Source of the DNA: Hydractinia symbiolongicarpus
Taxonomy: Eukaryota > Cnidaria > Hydrozoa > Anthoathecata > Hydractiniidae
Direction: 5' to 3'
Length of the DNA stretch: 64,000 nt
Assembly: GCF_029227915.1 (NCBI RefSeq)
Contig: NC_079881.1
Span: forward strand, 6,820,001-6,884,000
Numbering within the stretch: position 1 is the stretch's first letter; every line of letters begins with the position of its first letter. This document shows, piece after piece, positions 33,195 through 44,885 of this stretch. The position numbers and the translations under genes are program-made. The notes beneath the pieces are model-generated. The model searched no databases, had not been told where the DNA came from, and worked only from the letters and a program-made list of their open reading frames with translations.

Positions 33195-33451
33195 AGGATA
33201 TCATTGAAACCTCCGATTGTGTAATTATGTGCAGAGAAGATTACTGAAAATTTGTAGGAAAAAGGTTACAAATAGCTTCCTGGTGGGAAATGCATATAGA
33301 CAAATCGCAGTGTAAAGTTGATTTGTAAAATTGTAAAGTAACATTTTTGAAACGAATCCATAAAACAACTCTGTCAAGAATCATCATTCCAGAGATAGTA
33401 AATGCTTCACCGAAGCTTATGACACTTACCAATTATGTGTGATTGTTAGTT

Positions 33452-33523
33452 GGGCCTGTCCGGGAGTTGAATCCGGGACCTCTCGCACCATAAGCGAGAA
33501 TCATGCCACTAGAGCAACAGGCC
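33452..33523 (-). pseudogene. tRNA-Pro-like, class H, anticodon ATG
   Basis: As 31443-31514. Confidence 0.7.
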
Positions 33524-33784
33524 ATAGGAATCGTCTAAAATATTTAGGGAAAATTGTGCAAGGTCTTACGTGAAATATCCATCACCTAGAACACAAAAAA
33601 TTCTGTTTTTTTCAAAACATTCATAATATGAATGTTGGATATTATTTCTTGAATTGTCAAGACAACCATACAATCCAAGGCACGAAAAAGCTCAACCAAA
33701 ATATTTTTCAGCAATTGTCCGTTGATTGGTTATTACCCTTTACAGTAAAATATAGCCTTATGCACAAATTTGCGATAAGCAATT

Positions 33785-33856
33785 GGGCCTGTGCGGGAGT
33801 TTAGCCTGCGACATCTCGCACCAGAAGCGAGAATCATACTAAAAGACCAACAGGCC
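33785..33856 (-). pseudogene. tRNA-Pro-derived D site, anticodon CTG
   Basis: T-loop form c. D-loop variant CTAAAAG on the plus strand. Confidence 0.85.
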
Positions 33857-34126
33857 AGGATATCATTGAAACCTCCGATTGTGTCATTATATGGAGGGAG
33901 GATTACTGAATATTTGTAGGAAAGAGGTTACAAATAGCTTCCTCGTGGGCAATGCATACAGACAAATCGAAGTGTAATGTTGATTTGTAAAAATGTAAAG
34001 TAACATTTTTAAAACGAATCCATAAAGCAACTCTGTCAAGAATTCATTTCGAGAATCGTCATTCCAGAGATAGTAAATGCTTCACCGAATCTGATGACAC
34101 TTACCAATTATGTGTGATTTTTAGTT

Positions 34127-34198
34127 GGGCCTGTCCGGGAGTTGAACCCGGGACCTCTATCACCCTAAGAGATAATCAGGCCACTAGACCAACAGGCC
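34127..34198 (-). tRNA. tRNA-Pro(AGG), class B with extra mismatch
   Basis: Class B plus C27 to A (27.43 mismatch). The left flank is class A type (GATTTTTAG), the right flank class B, so it is a mosaic. Confidence 0.5.
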
Positions 34199-34464
34199 AT
34201 AGGAATCGTCTAAAGCATTTATGCAACAGCTTGTACATGGTCTTACGTGAAATTTCCATCACACAGAACTCAAAAAATGTTGTTTTTTCTTAAAAACATT
34301 CATAACATGAATGTTGGATATTATTTCTTGAATTGTCAAGTCAACCATACCATCCAAGCCACGAAAAAGCTCAACCAAAATATTTTTTAGCAATTGTCAG
34401 TTGATTGGTTATTACCCTTTACAGTAGAATAAAGTCTTATGCACAAATTGTGCGATAAGCAATT

Positions 34465-34536
34465 GGGCCTGCACGGGATTTTATCCTGCGACATCTCGCA
34501 CAAGAAGCGAGAATCATACTAATAGACCAACAGGCC
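34465..34536 (-). pseudogene. tRNA-Pro-derived D site, anticodon CTT
   Basis: T-loop form d with additional T-arm changes (plus strand GCACGGGATT). Confidence 0.85.
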
Positions 34537-34793
34537 AGGATATTATTGAAACCTCCGATTGTGTCATTACGTGCAGAGATGATTACTGAGTATTTGTAAG
34601 AATTAGGTTACAAATAGCTTCCTCATGGGCAATGCATACAGAGAAATCGGAGTGTAAAGTTGATTTTTAAAATTGTAAAGTAACATTTTTCAAACAAATC
34701 CATAAAACAACTCTGTCAAGAATCATCATTCCAGAGATAGTAAATGCTTCACCGAAGCTTATGACACTTACCAATTATGTGTGATTGTTAGTT

Positions 34794-34865
34794 GGGCCTG
34801 TCTGGGAGTTGAACCCGGGACCTCTCGCACCCTAAGGGAGAATGATGCCACTAGACCAACAGGCC
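34794..34865 (-). tRNA. tRNA-Pro(AGG), class A, three stem changes
   Basis: G65A (T stem), G30C (anticodon stem) and G23C (D stem). Probably inactive. Confidence 0.5.
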
Positions 34866-35126
34866 ATTGGAATCGTCTAAAATATTCAGGAAAAATTGTG
34901 CAAGGCCTTACGTGAAATATCCATCACCTAGAACACAAAAAATTCTGTTTTTGTCAAAACATTCATAATATGAATGTTGGATATTATTTCTTGAATTGTC
35001 AAGACAACCATACAATCCAAGGCACGAAAAAGCTCAACCAAAATATTTTTCAGCAATTGTCCCTTGATTGGTTATTACCCTTTACAGTAAAATATAGCCT
35101 TATGCACAAATTTGCGATAAGCAATG

Positions 35127-35198
35127 GGGCCTGTGCGGGAGTTTAGCCTGCGACATATCGCACCAGAAGCGAGAATCATACTAATAGGCCAACAGGCC
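35127..35198 (-). pseudogene. tRNA-Pro-derived D site, anticodon CTG
   Basis: T-loop form c. C27.U43 mismatch. Confidence 0.85.
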
Positions 35199-35468
35199 AG
35201 GATATCATTGAAACCTCCGATTGTGTCATTATATGGAGGGAGGATTACTGAATATTTGTAGGAAAGAGGTTACAAATAGCTTCCTCGTGGGCAATGCATA
35301 CAGACAAATCGGAGTGTAATGTTGATTTGTAAAAATGTAAAGTAACATTTTTAAAACGAATCCATAAAGCAACTCTGTCAAGAATTCATTTCGAGAATCG
35401 TCATTCCAGAGATAGTAAATGCTTCAGCGAATCTTATGACACTTACCAATTATGTGTGATTTTTAGTT

Positions 35469-35540
35469 GGGCCTGTCCGGGAGTTGAACCGGGGACCTCT
35501 CGCACCCTAAGCGAGAATCATACCACTAGACCAACAGGCC
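35469..35540 (-). tRNA. tRNA-Pro(AGG), class A, one T-stem mismatch
   Basis: G51 to C (51.63 mismatch). Otherwise canonical. Confidence 0.72.
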
Positions 35541-35805
35541 ATACGAATCATCTAAAATATTTAGGGAACAACTTGTTTAAAGTCTTACGTGAAATATCCA
35601 TCACACAGAACACAAAAAATGTTGTTTTTTCTTCAAAACATTCATAACATGAATGTTGGATATTATTTCTTGAATTGACAAGACAACCATACAATCCAAG
35701 CCACGAAAAAGCTCAACCAAAATATTTTTCAGCAATTGTCAGTTGATTGGTTATTGCCCTTTACAGTAGAACATAGTCTTATACACAAATTTGCGATAAG
35801 CAATT

Positions 35806-35877
35806 GGGCCTGTGCGGGAGTTTTACCTGCGACATCTCGCACCAGAAGCGAGAATCATATTAATAGACCAACAGGCC
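35806..35877 (-). pseudogene. tRNA-Pro-derived D site, anticodon CTG
   Basis: T-loop form b. Confidence 0.85.
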
Positions 35878-36146
35878 AGGATATCATTGAAACCTCCGAT
35901 TGTGTAATTATGTGCAGAGAAGATTACTGAAAATTTGTAGGAAAGAGGTTACAAATAGCTTCCTGGTGGGAAATGCATATAGACAAATCGCAGTGTAAAG
36001 TTGATTTGTAAAATTGTAAAGTAACATTTTTGAAACGAATCCATAAAACAACTCATTCAGGAATTCATTTCCAGAATCGTCATTACAGAGATAGTAAATG
36101 ATTCACCGAAGCTTATGACACTTACCAATATGTGTGATTTTTAGTT

Positions 36147-36218
36147 GGGCCTGTCCGGGAGTTGAACCCGGGACCTCTATCACCCTTAGAGAGAATCAGG
36201 CCACTAGACCAACAGGCC
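36147..36218 (-). tRNA. tRNA-Pro(AGG), class B, U33 lost
   Basis: Class B with T33 to A. U33 is needed for the anticodon turn, so decoding is doubtful. Confidence 0.45.
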
Positions 36219-36483
36219 ATAGGAATCGCCTAAAACATTTATGCAACAAATTGTACATGGTCTTACGTGAAATATCCATCACACAGAACTCAAAAAATGT
36301 TGTTTTTTCTTCAAAACATTCATAACATGAATGTTGGATATTATTTCTTGAATTGTCAAGTCAACCATACAATCCAAGCCACGAAAACGCTCAACCAAAA
36401 TATTTTTTAGCAATTGTCAGTTGATTGGTTATTACCCTTTACAGTAGAATAAAGTCTTATGCACAAATTTGCGATAAGCAATT

Positions 36484-36555
36484 GGGCCTGCGCGGGAATT
36501 TATCCTGCGACATCTCGCACAAGAAGCGAGAATCATACTAATAGACCAACAGGCC
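36484..36555 (-). pseudogene. tRNA-Pro-derived D site, anticodon CTT
   Basis: T-loop form d with one further loop change (plus strand GGGAATTTATCC). Confidence 0.85.
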
Positions 36556-36812
36556 AGGATATCATTGAAACCTCCAATTGTGTCATTATGTGCAGAGATG
36601 ATTACTGAATATTTGTAAGAATTAGGTTACAAATAGCTTCCTCGTGGGCAATGCATACAGACAAATCGGAGTGTAAAGTTGATTTTTAAAATTGTAAAGT
36701 AATATTTTTCAAACAAATCCATAAAACAACTCTGTCAAGAATCATCATTCCAGAGATAGTAAATGCTTCACCGAAGCTTATGACACTTACCAATTTTGTG
36801 TGATTGTTAGTT

Positions 36813-36884
36813 GGGCCTGTCCGGGAGTTGAACCCGGGACCTCTCGCACCCTAAGCGAGAATCATGCCACTAGACCAACAGGCC
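36813..36884 (-). tRNA. tRNA-Pro(AGG), canonical (C20)
   Basis: Equal to the reference outside base 20. Confidence 0.95.
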
Positions 36885-37145
36885 ATAGGAATCGTCTAAA
36901 ATATTTAGGGAAAATTGTGCAAGGTCTTACGTGAAATATCCATCACCTAGAACACAAAAAATTCTGTTTTTTTCAAAACATTCATAATATGAATGTTGGA
37001 TATTATTTCTTGAATTGTCAAGACAACCATACAATCCAAGGCACGAAAAAGCTCAACCAAAATATTTTTCAGCAATTGTCCCTTGATTGGTTATTACCCT
37101 TTACAGTAAAATATAGCCTTATGCACAAATTTGCGATAAGCAATT

Positions 37146-37217
37146 AGGCCTGTGCGGGAGTTTAGCCTGCGACATCTCGCACCAGAAGCGAGAATCATAC
37201 TAATAGGCCAACAGGCC
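37146..37217 (-). pseudogene. tRNA-Pro-derived D site, anticodon CTG
   Basis: T-loop form c. The discriminator is T instead of C. Confidence 0.85.
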
Positions 37218-37474
37218 AGGATATCATTGAAACCTCCGATTGTGTCATTATATGGAGGGAGGATTACTGAATATTTGTAGGAAAGAGGTTACAAATAGCT
37301 TCCTCGTGGGCAATGCATACAGACAAATGGGAGTGTAATGTTGATTTGTAAAAATGTAAAGTAACATCTTTCAAACAAATCCATAAAACAACTCTGTCAA
37401 GAATCATCATTCCAGAGATAGTAAATACTTCACCGAAGCTTATGACACTTACCAATTATGTGTGATTGTTAGTT

Positions 37475-37546
37475 GGGCCTGTCCGGGAGTTGAATCTGGG
37501 ACCTCTCGCACCCTAAGCGAGAATCATACCACTAGACCAACAGGCC
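37475..37546 (-). tRNA. tRNA-Pro(AGG), class A, two T-stem mismatches
   Basis: G51A and G53A weaken the T stem and B box. Confidence 0.58.
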
Positions 37547-37811
37547 ATACGAATCATCTAAAATATTTAGGGAACAACTTGTTTAAAGTCTTACGTGAAA
37601 TATCCATCACACAGAACACAAAAAATGTTGTTTTTTCTTCAAAACATTCATAACATGAATGTTGGATATTATTTCTTGAATTGTCAAGTCAACCATACAA
37701 TCCAAGCCACGAAAAAGCTCAACCAAAATATTTTTTAGCAATTGTCAGTTGATTGGTTATTACCCTTTACAATAGAATATAGTCTAATGCACAAATTTGC
37801 GATAATCAATT

Positions 37812-37883
37812 GGGCCTGTGCGGGAGTTTAACCTGCGACATCTCGCACCAGAAGCGAGAATCATACTAATAGACCAACAGGCC
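37812..37883 (-). pseudogene. tRNA-Pro-derived D site, anticodon CTG
   Basis: T-loop form a. Confidence 0.85.
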
Positions 37884-38140
37884 AGGATATCATTGAAACC
37901 TCTGATTGTGTCATTATATGGAGGGAGGATTACTGAATATTTGTAGGAAAGAGGTTACAAATAGCTTCCTCGTGGGCAATGCATACAGACAAATGGGAGT
38001 GTAATGTTGATTTGTAAAAATGTAAAGTAACATCTTTCAAACAAATCCATAAAACAACTCTGTCAAGAATCATCATTCCAGAGATAGTAAATACTTCACC
38101 GAAGCTTATGACACTTACCAATTATGTGTGATTGTTAGTT

Positions 38141-38212
38141 GGGCCTGTCCGGGAGTTGAATCTGGGACCTCTCGCACCCTAAGCGAGAATCATACCACTA
38201 GACCAACAGGCC
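38141..38212 (-). tRNA. tRNA-Pro(AGG), class A, two T-stem mismatches
   Basis: 666-bp duplicate of 37475-37546. Confidence 0.58.
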
Positions 38213-38477
38213 ATACGAATCATCTAAAATATTTAGGGAACAACTTGTTTAAAGTCTTACGTGAAATATCCATCACACAGAACACAAAAAATGTTGTTTT
38301 TTCTTCAAAACATTCATAACATGAATGTTGGATATTATTTCTTGAATTGTCAAGTCAACCATACAATCCAAGCCACGAAAAAGCTCAACCAAAATATTTT
38401 TTAGCAATTGTCAGTTGATTGGTTATTACCCTTTACAATAGAATATAGTCTAATGCACAAATTTGCGATAATCAATT

Positions 38478-38549
38478 GGGCCTGTGCGGGAGTTTAACCT
38501 GCGACATCTCGCACCAGAAGCGAGAATCATACTAATAGACCAACAGGCC
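38478..38549 (-). pseudogene. tRNA-Pro-derived D site, anticodon CTG
   Basis: T-loop form a. 666-bp duplicate of 37812-37883. Confidence 0.85.
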
Positions 38550-38802
38550 AGGATATCATTGAAACCTCTGATTGTGTCATTATATGGAGGGAGGATTACT
38601 GAATATTTGTAGGAAAGAGGTTACAAATAGCTTCCTCGTGGGCGATGCATACAGACAAATGGGAGGGTAATGTTGATTTGTAAAATTGTAAAGTAACATT
38701 TTTGAAACGAATCCATAAAACAACTCTGTCAAGAATCATCATTCCAGAGATAATAAATGCTTCACCGAAGCTTATGACACGAATTATGTGTGATTTGTAG
38801 TT

Positions 38803-38874
38803 GGGCCAGTCCGGGAGTTAAATCCGGGACCTCTGGCACCCTAATCGACAATCATGTCACTATACCAACAGGCC
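38803..38874 (-). pseudogene. tRNA-Pro-like, class C, anticodon AGG
   Basis: Class C with C56T in addition. The anticodon loop remains TTAGGGT. Confidence 0.75.
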
Positions 38875-39139
38875 ATAGGAATCGTCTAAAATATTTAAGG
38901 AACAACTTGTTCAAAGTCTTACGTGAAATATCCATCACACAGAACACAAAAAATGTTGCTTTTTCTTCAAAACATTCATAACATGAGTGTTGGATATTAT
39001 TTCTTGAATTGACAAGACAACCATACAATCCAAGCCACGAAAAAGCTCAACCAAAATATTTTTCAGCAATTGTCAGTTGATTGGTTATTACCCTTTACAG
39101 TAGAACATAGTCTTATGCACAAATTTGCGATAAGCAATT

Positions 39140-39211
39140 GGGCCTGTGCGGGAGTTTTACCTGCGACATCTCGCACCAGAAGCGAGAATCATATTAATAG
39201 ACCAACAGGCC
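39140..39211 (-). pseudogene. tRNA-Pro-derived D site, anticodon CTG
   Basis: T-loop form b. Confidence 0.85.
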
Positions 39212-39480
39212 AGGATATCATTGAAACCTCCGATTGTGTAATTATGTGCAGAGAAGATTACTGAAAATTTGTAGGAAAGAGGTTACAAATAGCTTCCTGG
39301 TGGAAAATGCATATAGACAAATCGCAGTGTAAAGTTGATTTGTAAAATTGTAAAGTAACATTTTTGAAACGGATCCATAAAACAACTCATTCAGGAATTC
39401 ATTTCCAGAATCGTCATTAGCGAGATAGTAAATGATTCACCGAAGGTTATGACACTTACCAATATGTGTGATTTGTAGTT

Positions 39481-39552
39481 GGGCCTGTCCGGGAGTTGAA
39501 CCCGGGACCTCTATCACCCTAAGCGAGAATCATACCACTAGACCAACAGGCC
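39481..39552 (-). tRNA. tRNA-Pro(AGG), class B/A mosaic
   Basis: The left half is class B (GATAG 3' anticodon strand), the right half class A (CTCGC 5' strand). This leaves mismatches 29.41 and 30.40. The switch point falls in the anticodon loop. Confidence 0.5.
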
Positions 39553-39817
39553 ATACGAATCATCTAAAACATTTAGGGAACAACTTGTTTAAAGTCTTAC
39601 GTGAAATATCCATCACACAGAACACAAAAAATGTTGTTTTTTCTTCAAAACATTCATAACATGAATGTTGGATATTATTTCTTGAATTGTCAAGTCAACC
39701 ATACAATCCAAGCCACGAAAAAGCTCAACCAAAATATTTTTTAGCAATTGTCAGTTGATTGGTTATTACCCTTTACAATAGAATATAGTCTAATGCACAG
39801 ATTTGCGATAATCAATT

Positions 39818-39889
39818 GGGCCTGTGCGGAAGTTTAACCTACGACATCTCGCACCAGAAGCGAGAATCATACTAATAGACCAACAGGCC
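39818..39889 (-). pseudogene. tRNA-Pro-derived D site, anticodon CTG
   Basis: T-loop form a with further T-stem changes (plus strand CGGAAG and CCTACG). Confidence 0.85.
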
Positions 39890-40159
39890 AGGATATCATT
39901 GAAACCTCCGATTGTGTAGATATGTGCAGAGAAGATTACTGAATATTTGTAGGAAAGAGGTTACAAATAGCTTTCTCGTGGGCAATGCATACAGACAAAT
40001 TGGAGTATAATGTTGATTTGTAAAAATGTAAAGTAACATTTTTGAAACGAATCCATAAAGCAAGTCTGTCAAGAATTCATTTCGAGAATCGTCATTCCAG
40101 AGATAGTAAATGCTTCACCGAATCTTATGACACTTACCAATTATGTGTGATTTTTAGTT

Positions 40160-40231
40160 GGGCCTGTCAGGGAGTTGAGCCCGGGACCTCTTGCACCCTA
40201 AGCGAGAATCCTACCACTAGACCAACAGGCC
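40160..40231 (-). tRNA. tRNA-Pro(AGG)-like, P/D recombinant (reference)
   Basis: A P-type body keeps G18G19 and C56, but the base after the gene starts the D upstream flank (AGGATATCATTG). T54 to C, G41 to A (29.41 mismatch) and T22 to G. This copy also has G64 to T. It lacks the TATA-like box of ordinary P genes. Crossing-over between a P and a D site inside the tRNA explains it. Confidence 0.55.
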
Positions 40232-40500
40232 AGGATATCATTGAAACCTCCGATTGTGTAATTATGTGCAGAGAAGATTACTGAAAATTTGTAAGAAAGA
40301 GGTTACAAATAGCTTCCTGGTGGGCAATGCATATAGACAAATCGGAGTGTAAAGTTGATTTGTAAAATTGTAAAGTAACATTTTTGAAACGAATCCATAA
40401 AACAACTCATTCAGGAATTCATTTCCAGAATCGTCATTACAGAGATAGTAAATGATTCACCGAAGCTTATGACACTTACCAATATGTGTGATTTGTAGTT

Positions 40501-40572
40501 GGGCCTGTCCGGGAGTTGAACCCGGGACCTCTATCACCCTAAGAGAGAATCAGGCCACTAGACCAACAGGCC
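40501..40572 (-). tRNA. tRNA-Pro(AGG), class B
   Basis: As 1310-1381. Confidence 0.62.
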
Positions 40573-40837
40573 ATAGGAATCGTCTAAAACATTTATGCAA
40601 CAGCTTGTACATGGTCTTACGTGAAATATCCATCACACAGAACGCAAAAAATGTTGTTTTTTCTTAAAAACATTCATAACATGAATGTTGGATATTATTT
40701 CTTGAATTGTCAAGTCAACCATACAATCCAAGCCACGAAAAAGCTCAACCAAAATATTTTTTAGCAATTGTCAGTTGATTGGTTATTACCCTTTACAGTA
40801 GAATAAAGTCTTATGCACAAATTTGCGATAAGCAATT

Positions 40838-40909
40838 GGGCCTGCGCGGGAGTTTATCCTGCGATATCTCGCACAAGAAGCGAGAATCATACTAATAGAC
40901 CAACAGGCC
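40838..40909 (-). pseudogene. tRNA-Pro-derived D site, anticodon CTT
   Basis: T-loop form d. Variable-loop change (plus strand GCGATATC). Confidence 0.85.
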
Positions 40910-41179
40910 AGGATATCATTGAAACCTCCGATTGTGTCATTATGTGCAGAGAGGATTACTCAATATTTGTAGGAAAGAGGTTACAAATAGCTTCCTCGTG
41001 GGCAATGCATACAGACAAATCGGAGTGTAATGTTGATTTGTAAAAATGTAAAGTAACATTTTTGAAACGAATCCATAAAGCAACTTTGTCAAGAATTCAT
41101 TTCGAGAATCGTCATTCCAGAGATAGTAAATGCTTCACCGAATCTTATGACACTTACCAATTATGTGTGATTTTTAGTT

Positions 41180-41251
41180 GGGCCTGTCCGGGAGTTGAGC
41201 CCGGGACCTCTTGCACCCTAAGCGAGAATCCTACCACTAGACCAACAGGCC
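41180..41251 (-). tRNA. tRNA-Pro(AGG)-like, P/D recombinant
   Basis: As 40160-40231 without the G64T change. Confidence 0.57.
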
Positions 41252-41520
41252 AGGATATCATTGAAACCTCCGATTGTGTAATTATGTGCAGAGAAGATTA
41301 CTGAAAATTTGTAAGAAAGAGGTTACAAATAGCTTCCTGGTGGGCAATGCATATAGACAAATCGGAGTGTAAAGTTGATTTGTAAAATTGTAAAGTAACA
41401 TTTTTGAAACGAATCCATAAAACAACTCATTCAGGAATTCATTTCCAGAATCGTCATTACAGAGATAGTAAATGATTCACCGAAGCTTATGACACTTACC
41501 AATATGTGTGATTTGTAGTT

Positions 41521-41592
41521 GGGCCTGTCCGGGAGTTGAACCCGGGACCTCTATCACCCTAAGAGAGAATCAGGCCACTAGACCAACAGGCC
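41521..41592 (-). tRNA. tRNA-Pro(AGG), class B
   Basis: 1,020-bp duplicate of 40501-40572. Confidence 0.62.
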
Positions 41593-41857
41593 ATAGGAAT
41601 CGTCTAAAACATTTATGCAACAGCTTGTACATGGTCTTACGTGAAATATCCATCACACAGAACGCAAAAAATGTTGTTTTTTCTTAAAAACATTCATAAC
41701 ATGAATGTTGGATATTATTTCTTGAATTGTCAAGTCAACCATACAATCCAAGCCACGAAAAAGCTCAACCAAAATATTTTTTAGCAATTGTCAGTTGATT
41801 GGTTATTACCCTTTACAGTAGAATAAAGTCTTATGCACAAATTTGCGATAAGCAATT

Positions 41858-41929
41858 GGGCCTGCGCGGGAGTTTATCCTGCGATATCTCGCACAAGAAG
41901 CGAGAATCATACTAATAGACCAACAGGCC
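41858..41929 (-). pseudogene. tRNA-Pro-derived D site, anticodon CTT
   Basis: T-loop form d. Duplicate of 40838-40909. Confidence 0.85.
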
Positions 41930-42199
41930 AGGATATCATTGAAACCTCCGATTGTGTCATTATGTGCAGAGAGGATTACTCAATATTTGTAGGAAAGAGG
42001 TTACAAATAGCTTCCTCGTGGGCAATGCATACAGACAAATCGGAGTGTAATGTTGATTTGTAAAAATGTAAAGTAACATTTTTGAAACGAATCCATAAAG
42101 CAACTTTGTCAAGAATTCATTTCGAGAATCGTCATTCCAGAGATAGTAAATGCTTCACCGAATCTTATGACACTTACCAATTATGTGTGATTTTTAGTT

Positions 42200-42271
42200 G
42201 GGCCTGTCCGGGAGTTGAGCCCGGGACCTCTTGCACCCTAAGCGAGAATCCTACCACTAGACCAACAGGCC
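42200..42271 (-). tRNA. tRNA-Pro(AGG)-like, P/D recombinant
   Basis: Duplicate of 41180-41251. It opens a third 1,020-type unit that ends with a D(CTG) site at 42878 instead of D(CTT). Confidence 0.57.
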
Positions 42272-42540
42272 AGGATATCATTGAAACCTCCGATTGTGTA
42301 ATTATGTGCAGAGAAGATTACTGAAAATTTGTAAGAAAGAGGTTACAAATAGCTTCCTGGTGGGCAATGCATATAGACAGATCGGAGTGTAAAGTTGATT
42401 TGTAAAATTGTAAAGTAACATTTTTGAAACGAATCCATAAAACAACTCATTCAGGAATTCATTTCCAGAATCGTCATTACAGAGATAGTAAATGATTCAC
42501 CGAAGCTTATGACACTTACCAATATGTGTGATTTGTAGTT

Positions 42541-42612
42541 GGGCCTGTCCGGGAGTTGAACCCGGGACCTCTATCACCCTAAGAGAGAATCAGGCCACTA
42601 GACCAACAGGCC
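42541..42612 (-). tRNA. tRNA-Pro(AGG), class B
   Basis: As 1310-1381. Confidence 0.62.
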
Positions 42613-42877
42613 ATAGGAATCGTCTAAAACATTTATGCAACAGCTTGTACATGGTCTTACGTGAAATATCCATCACACAGAACTCAAAAAATGTTGTTTT
42701 TTCTTAAAAACATTCATAACATGAATGTTGGATATTATTTCTTGAATTGTCAAGTCAACCATACAATCCAAGCCACGAAAAAGCTCAAACAAAATATTTT
42801 TTAGCAATTGTCAGTTGATTGGTTATTACCCTTTACAGTAGAATAAAGTCTTATGCACAAATTTGCGATAAGCAATT

Positions 42878-42949
42878 GGGCCTGTGCGGGAGTTTAGCCT
42901 GCGACATCTCGCACCAGAAGCGAGAATCAAACTAATAGACCAACAGGCC
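42878..42949 (-). pseudogene. tRNA-Pro-derived D site, anticodon CTG
   Basis: T-loop form c. The left flank (AATAAAGTC) is the type normally found with CTT sites, so a switch lies at the gene edge. Confidence 0.85.
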
Positions 42950-43206
42950 AGGATATCATTGAAACCTCCGATTGTGTCATTATATGGAGGGAGGATTACT
43001 GAATATTTGTAGGAAAGAGGTTACAAATATCTTCCTCGTGGGCAATGCATACAGACAAATCGGAGTGTAATGTTGATTTGTAAAAATGTAAAGTAACATT
43101 TTTCAAACAAATCCATAAAACAACTCTGTCAAGAATCATCATTCCAGAGATAGTAAATACTTCACCGAAGCTTATGACACTTACCAATTATGTGTGATTG
43201 TTAGTT

Positions 43207-43278
43207 GGGCCTGTCCGGGAGTTGAACCCGGGACCTCTCGCACCCTAAGCGAGAATCATGCCACTAGACCAACAGGCC
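43207..43278 (-). tRNA. tRNA-Pro(AGG), canonical (C20)
   Basis: Equal to the reference outside base 20. Confidence 0.95.
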
Positions 43279-43541
43279 ATAGGAATCGTGTAAAATATTT
43301 AGGGAACAATTGTGCAAGGTCTTACATGAAATATCCATCACATAGAACACAAAAAATGCTGTTTTTTTTCAAAACATTCATAATATGAATGTTGGATATT
43401 ATTTCTTGAATTGTCAAGACAACCATACAATCCAAGCCACGAAAAAGCTCAACCAAAATATTTTTCAGCAATTGTCAGTTGATTGGTTATTACCCTTTAC
43501 AGTAGAATATAGCCTTATGCACAAATTTGCGATAAGCAATT

Positions 43542-43613
43542 GGGCCTGTGCGGGAGTTTAACCTGCGACATCTCGCACCTGAAGCGAGAATCATACTAAT
43601 AGGCCAACAGGCC
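43542..43613 (-). pseudogene. tRNA-Pro-derived D site, anticodon CAG
   Basis: T-loop form a. Confidence 0.85.
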
Positions 43614-43883
43614 AGGATATCATTGAAACCTCCGATTGTGTAATTATGTGCAGAGAAGATTACTGAAAATTTGTAGGAAAGAGGTTACAAATAGCTTCCT
43701 CGTGGGCAATGCATACAGACAAATCGGAGTGTAATGTTGATTTGTAAAAATGTAAAGTAATATTTTTGAAACGAATCCATAAAGCAACTCTGTCAAAAAT
43801 TCATTTCGAGAATCGTCATTCCAGAGATAGTAAATGCTTCACCGAATCTTATGACACTTACCACTTATGTGTGATTTTTAGTT

Positions 43884-43955
43884 GGGCCTGTCCGGGAGTT
43901 GAACCCGGGACCTCTCGCACCCTAAGCGAGAATCATACCACTAGACCAACAGGCC
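43884..43955 (-). tRNA. tRNA-Pro(AGG), canonical
   Basis: Identical to 632-703. Confidence 0.95.
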
Positions 43956-44220
43956 ATACGAATCATCTAAAATATTTAGGGAACAACTTGTTTAAAGTCT
44001 TACGTGAAATATCCATCACACAGAACACAAAAAATGTTGTTTTTTCTTCAAAACATTCATAACATGAATGTTGGATATTATTTCTTGAATTGTCAAGTCA
44101 ACCATACAATCCAAGCCACGAAAAAGCTCAACCAAAATATTTTTTAGCAATTGTCAGTTGATTGGTTATTACCCTTTACAATAGAATATAGTCTAATGCA
44201 CAGATTTGCGATAATCAATT

Positions 44221-44292
44221 GGGCCTGTGCGGGAGTTTAACCTACGACATCTCGCACCAGAAGCGAGAATCATACTAATAGACCAACAGGCC
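44221..44292 (-). pseudogene. tRNA-Pro-derived D site, anticodon CTG
   Basis: T-loop form a with a T-stem change (plus strand CCTACG). Confidence 0.85.
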
Positions 44293-44549
44293 AGGATATC
44301 ATTGAAACCTCCGATTGTGTAGATATGTGCAGAGAAGATTACTGAATATTTGTAGGAAAGAGGTTACAAATAGCTTCCTCGTGGGCGATGCATACAGAAA
44401 AATTGGAGAGTAATGTTGATTTGTAAAAATGTAAAGTAACATTTTTGAAACGAATCCATAAAACAACTCTGTCAAGAATCATCATTCCAGAGATAGTAAA
44501 TGCTTCACCGAAGCTTATGACACTTACCAATTATGTGTGATTGTTAGTT

Positions 44550-44621
44550 GGGCCTGTCCGGGAGTTGAACCCGGGACCTCTCGCACCCTAAGCGAGAATC
44601 ATGCCACTAGACCAACAGGCC
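44550..44621 (-). tRNA. tRNA-Pro(AGG), canonical (C20)
   Basis: Equal to the reference outside base 20. Confidence 0.95.
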
Positions 44622-44885
44622 ATAGGAATCGTCTAAAATATTTAGGGAACAATTGTGCAAGGTCTTACGTGAAATATCCATCACATAGAACACAAAAAAT
44701 GCTGTTTTTTTTTGAAAACATTCATAATATGAATGTTGGATATTATTTCTTGAATTGTCAAGACAACCATACAATCCAAGACACGAAAAAGCTCAACCAA
44801 AATATTTTTCAGCAATTGTCAGTTGATTGGTTATTACCCTTTACAGTAGAATATAGCCTTATGCACAAATTTGCGATAAGCATTT

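Larger units (their letters stand above)
37240..38571. repeat. 666-bp tandem duplication (two copies, approximate ends)
   Basis: Sites 37475 and 37812 recur at 38141 and 38478. Both copies share private variants CATCTTTC and TAAATACTTC in the spacer. Confidence 0.82.
40160..41179. repeat. 1,020-bp three-site repeat, copy 1
   Basis: Order: recombinant P, class B P, D(CTT). The D site expected between the first two is missing, yet the steps remain 341, 337 and 342. Confidence 0.88.
41180..42199. repeat. 1,020-bp three-site repeat, copy 2
   Basis: Nearly identical to the copies on both sides. Confidence 0.88.
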
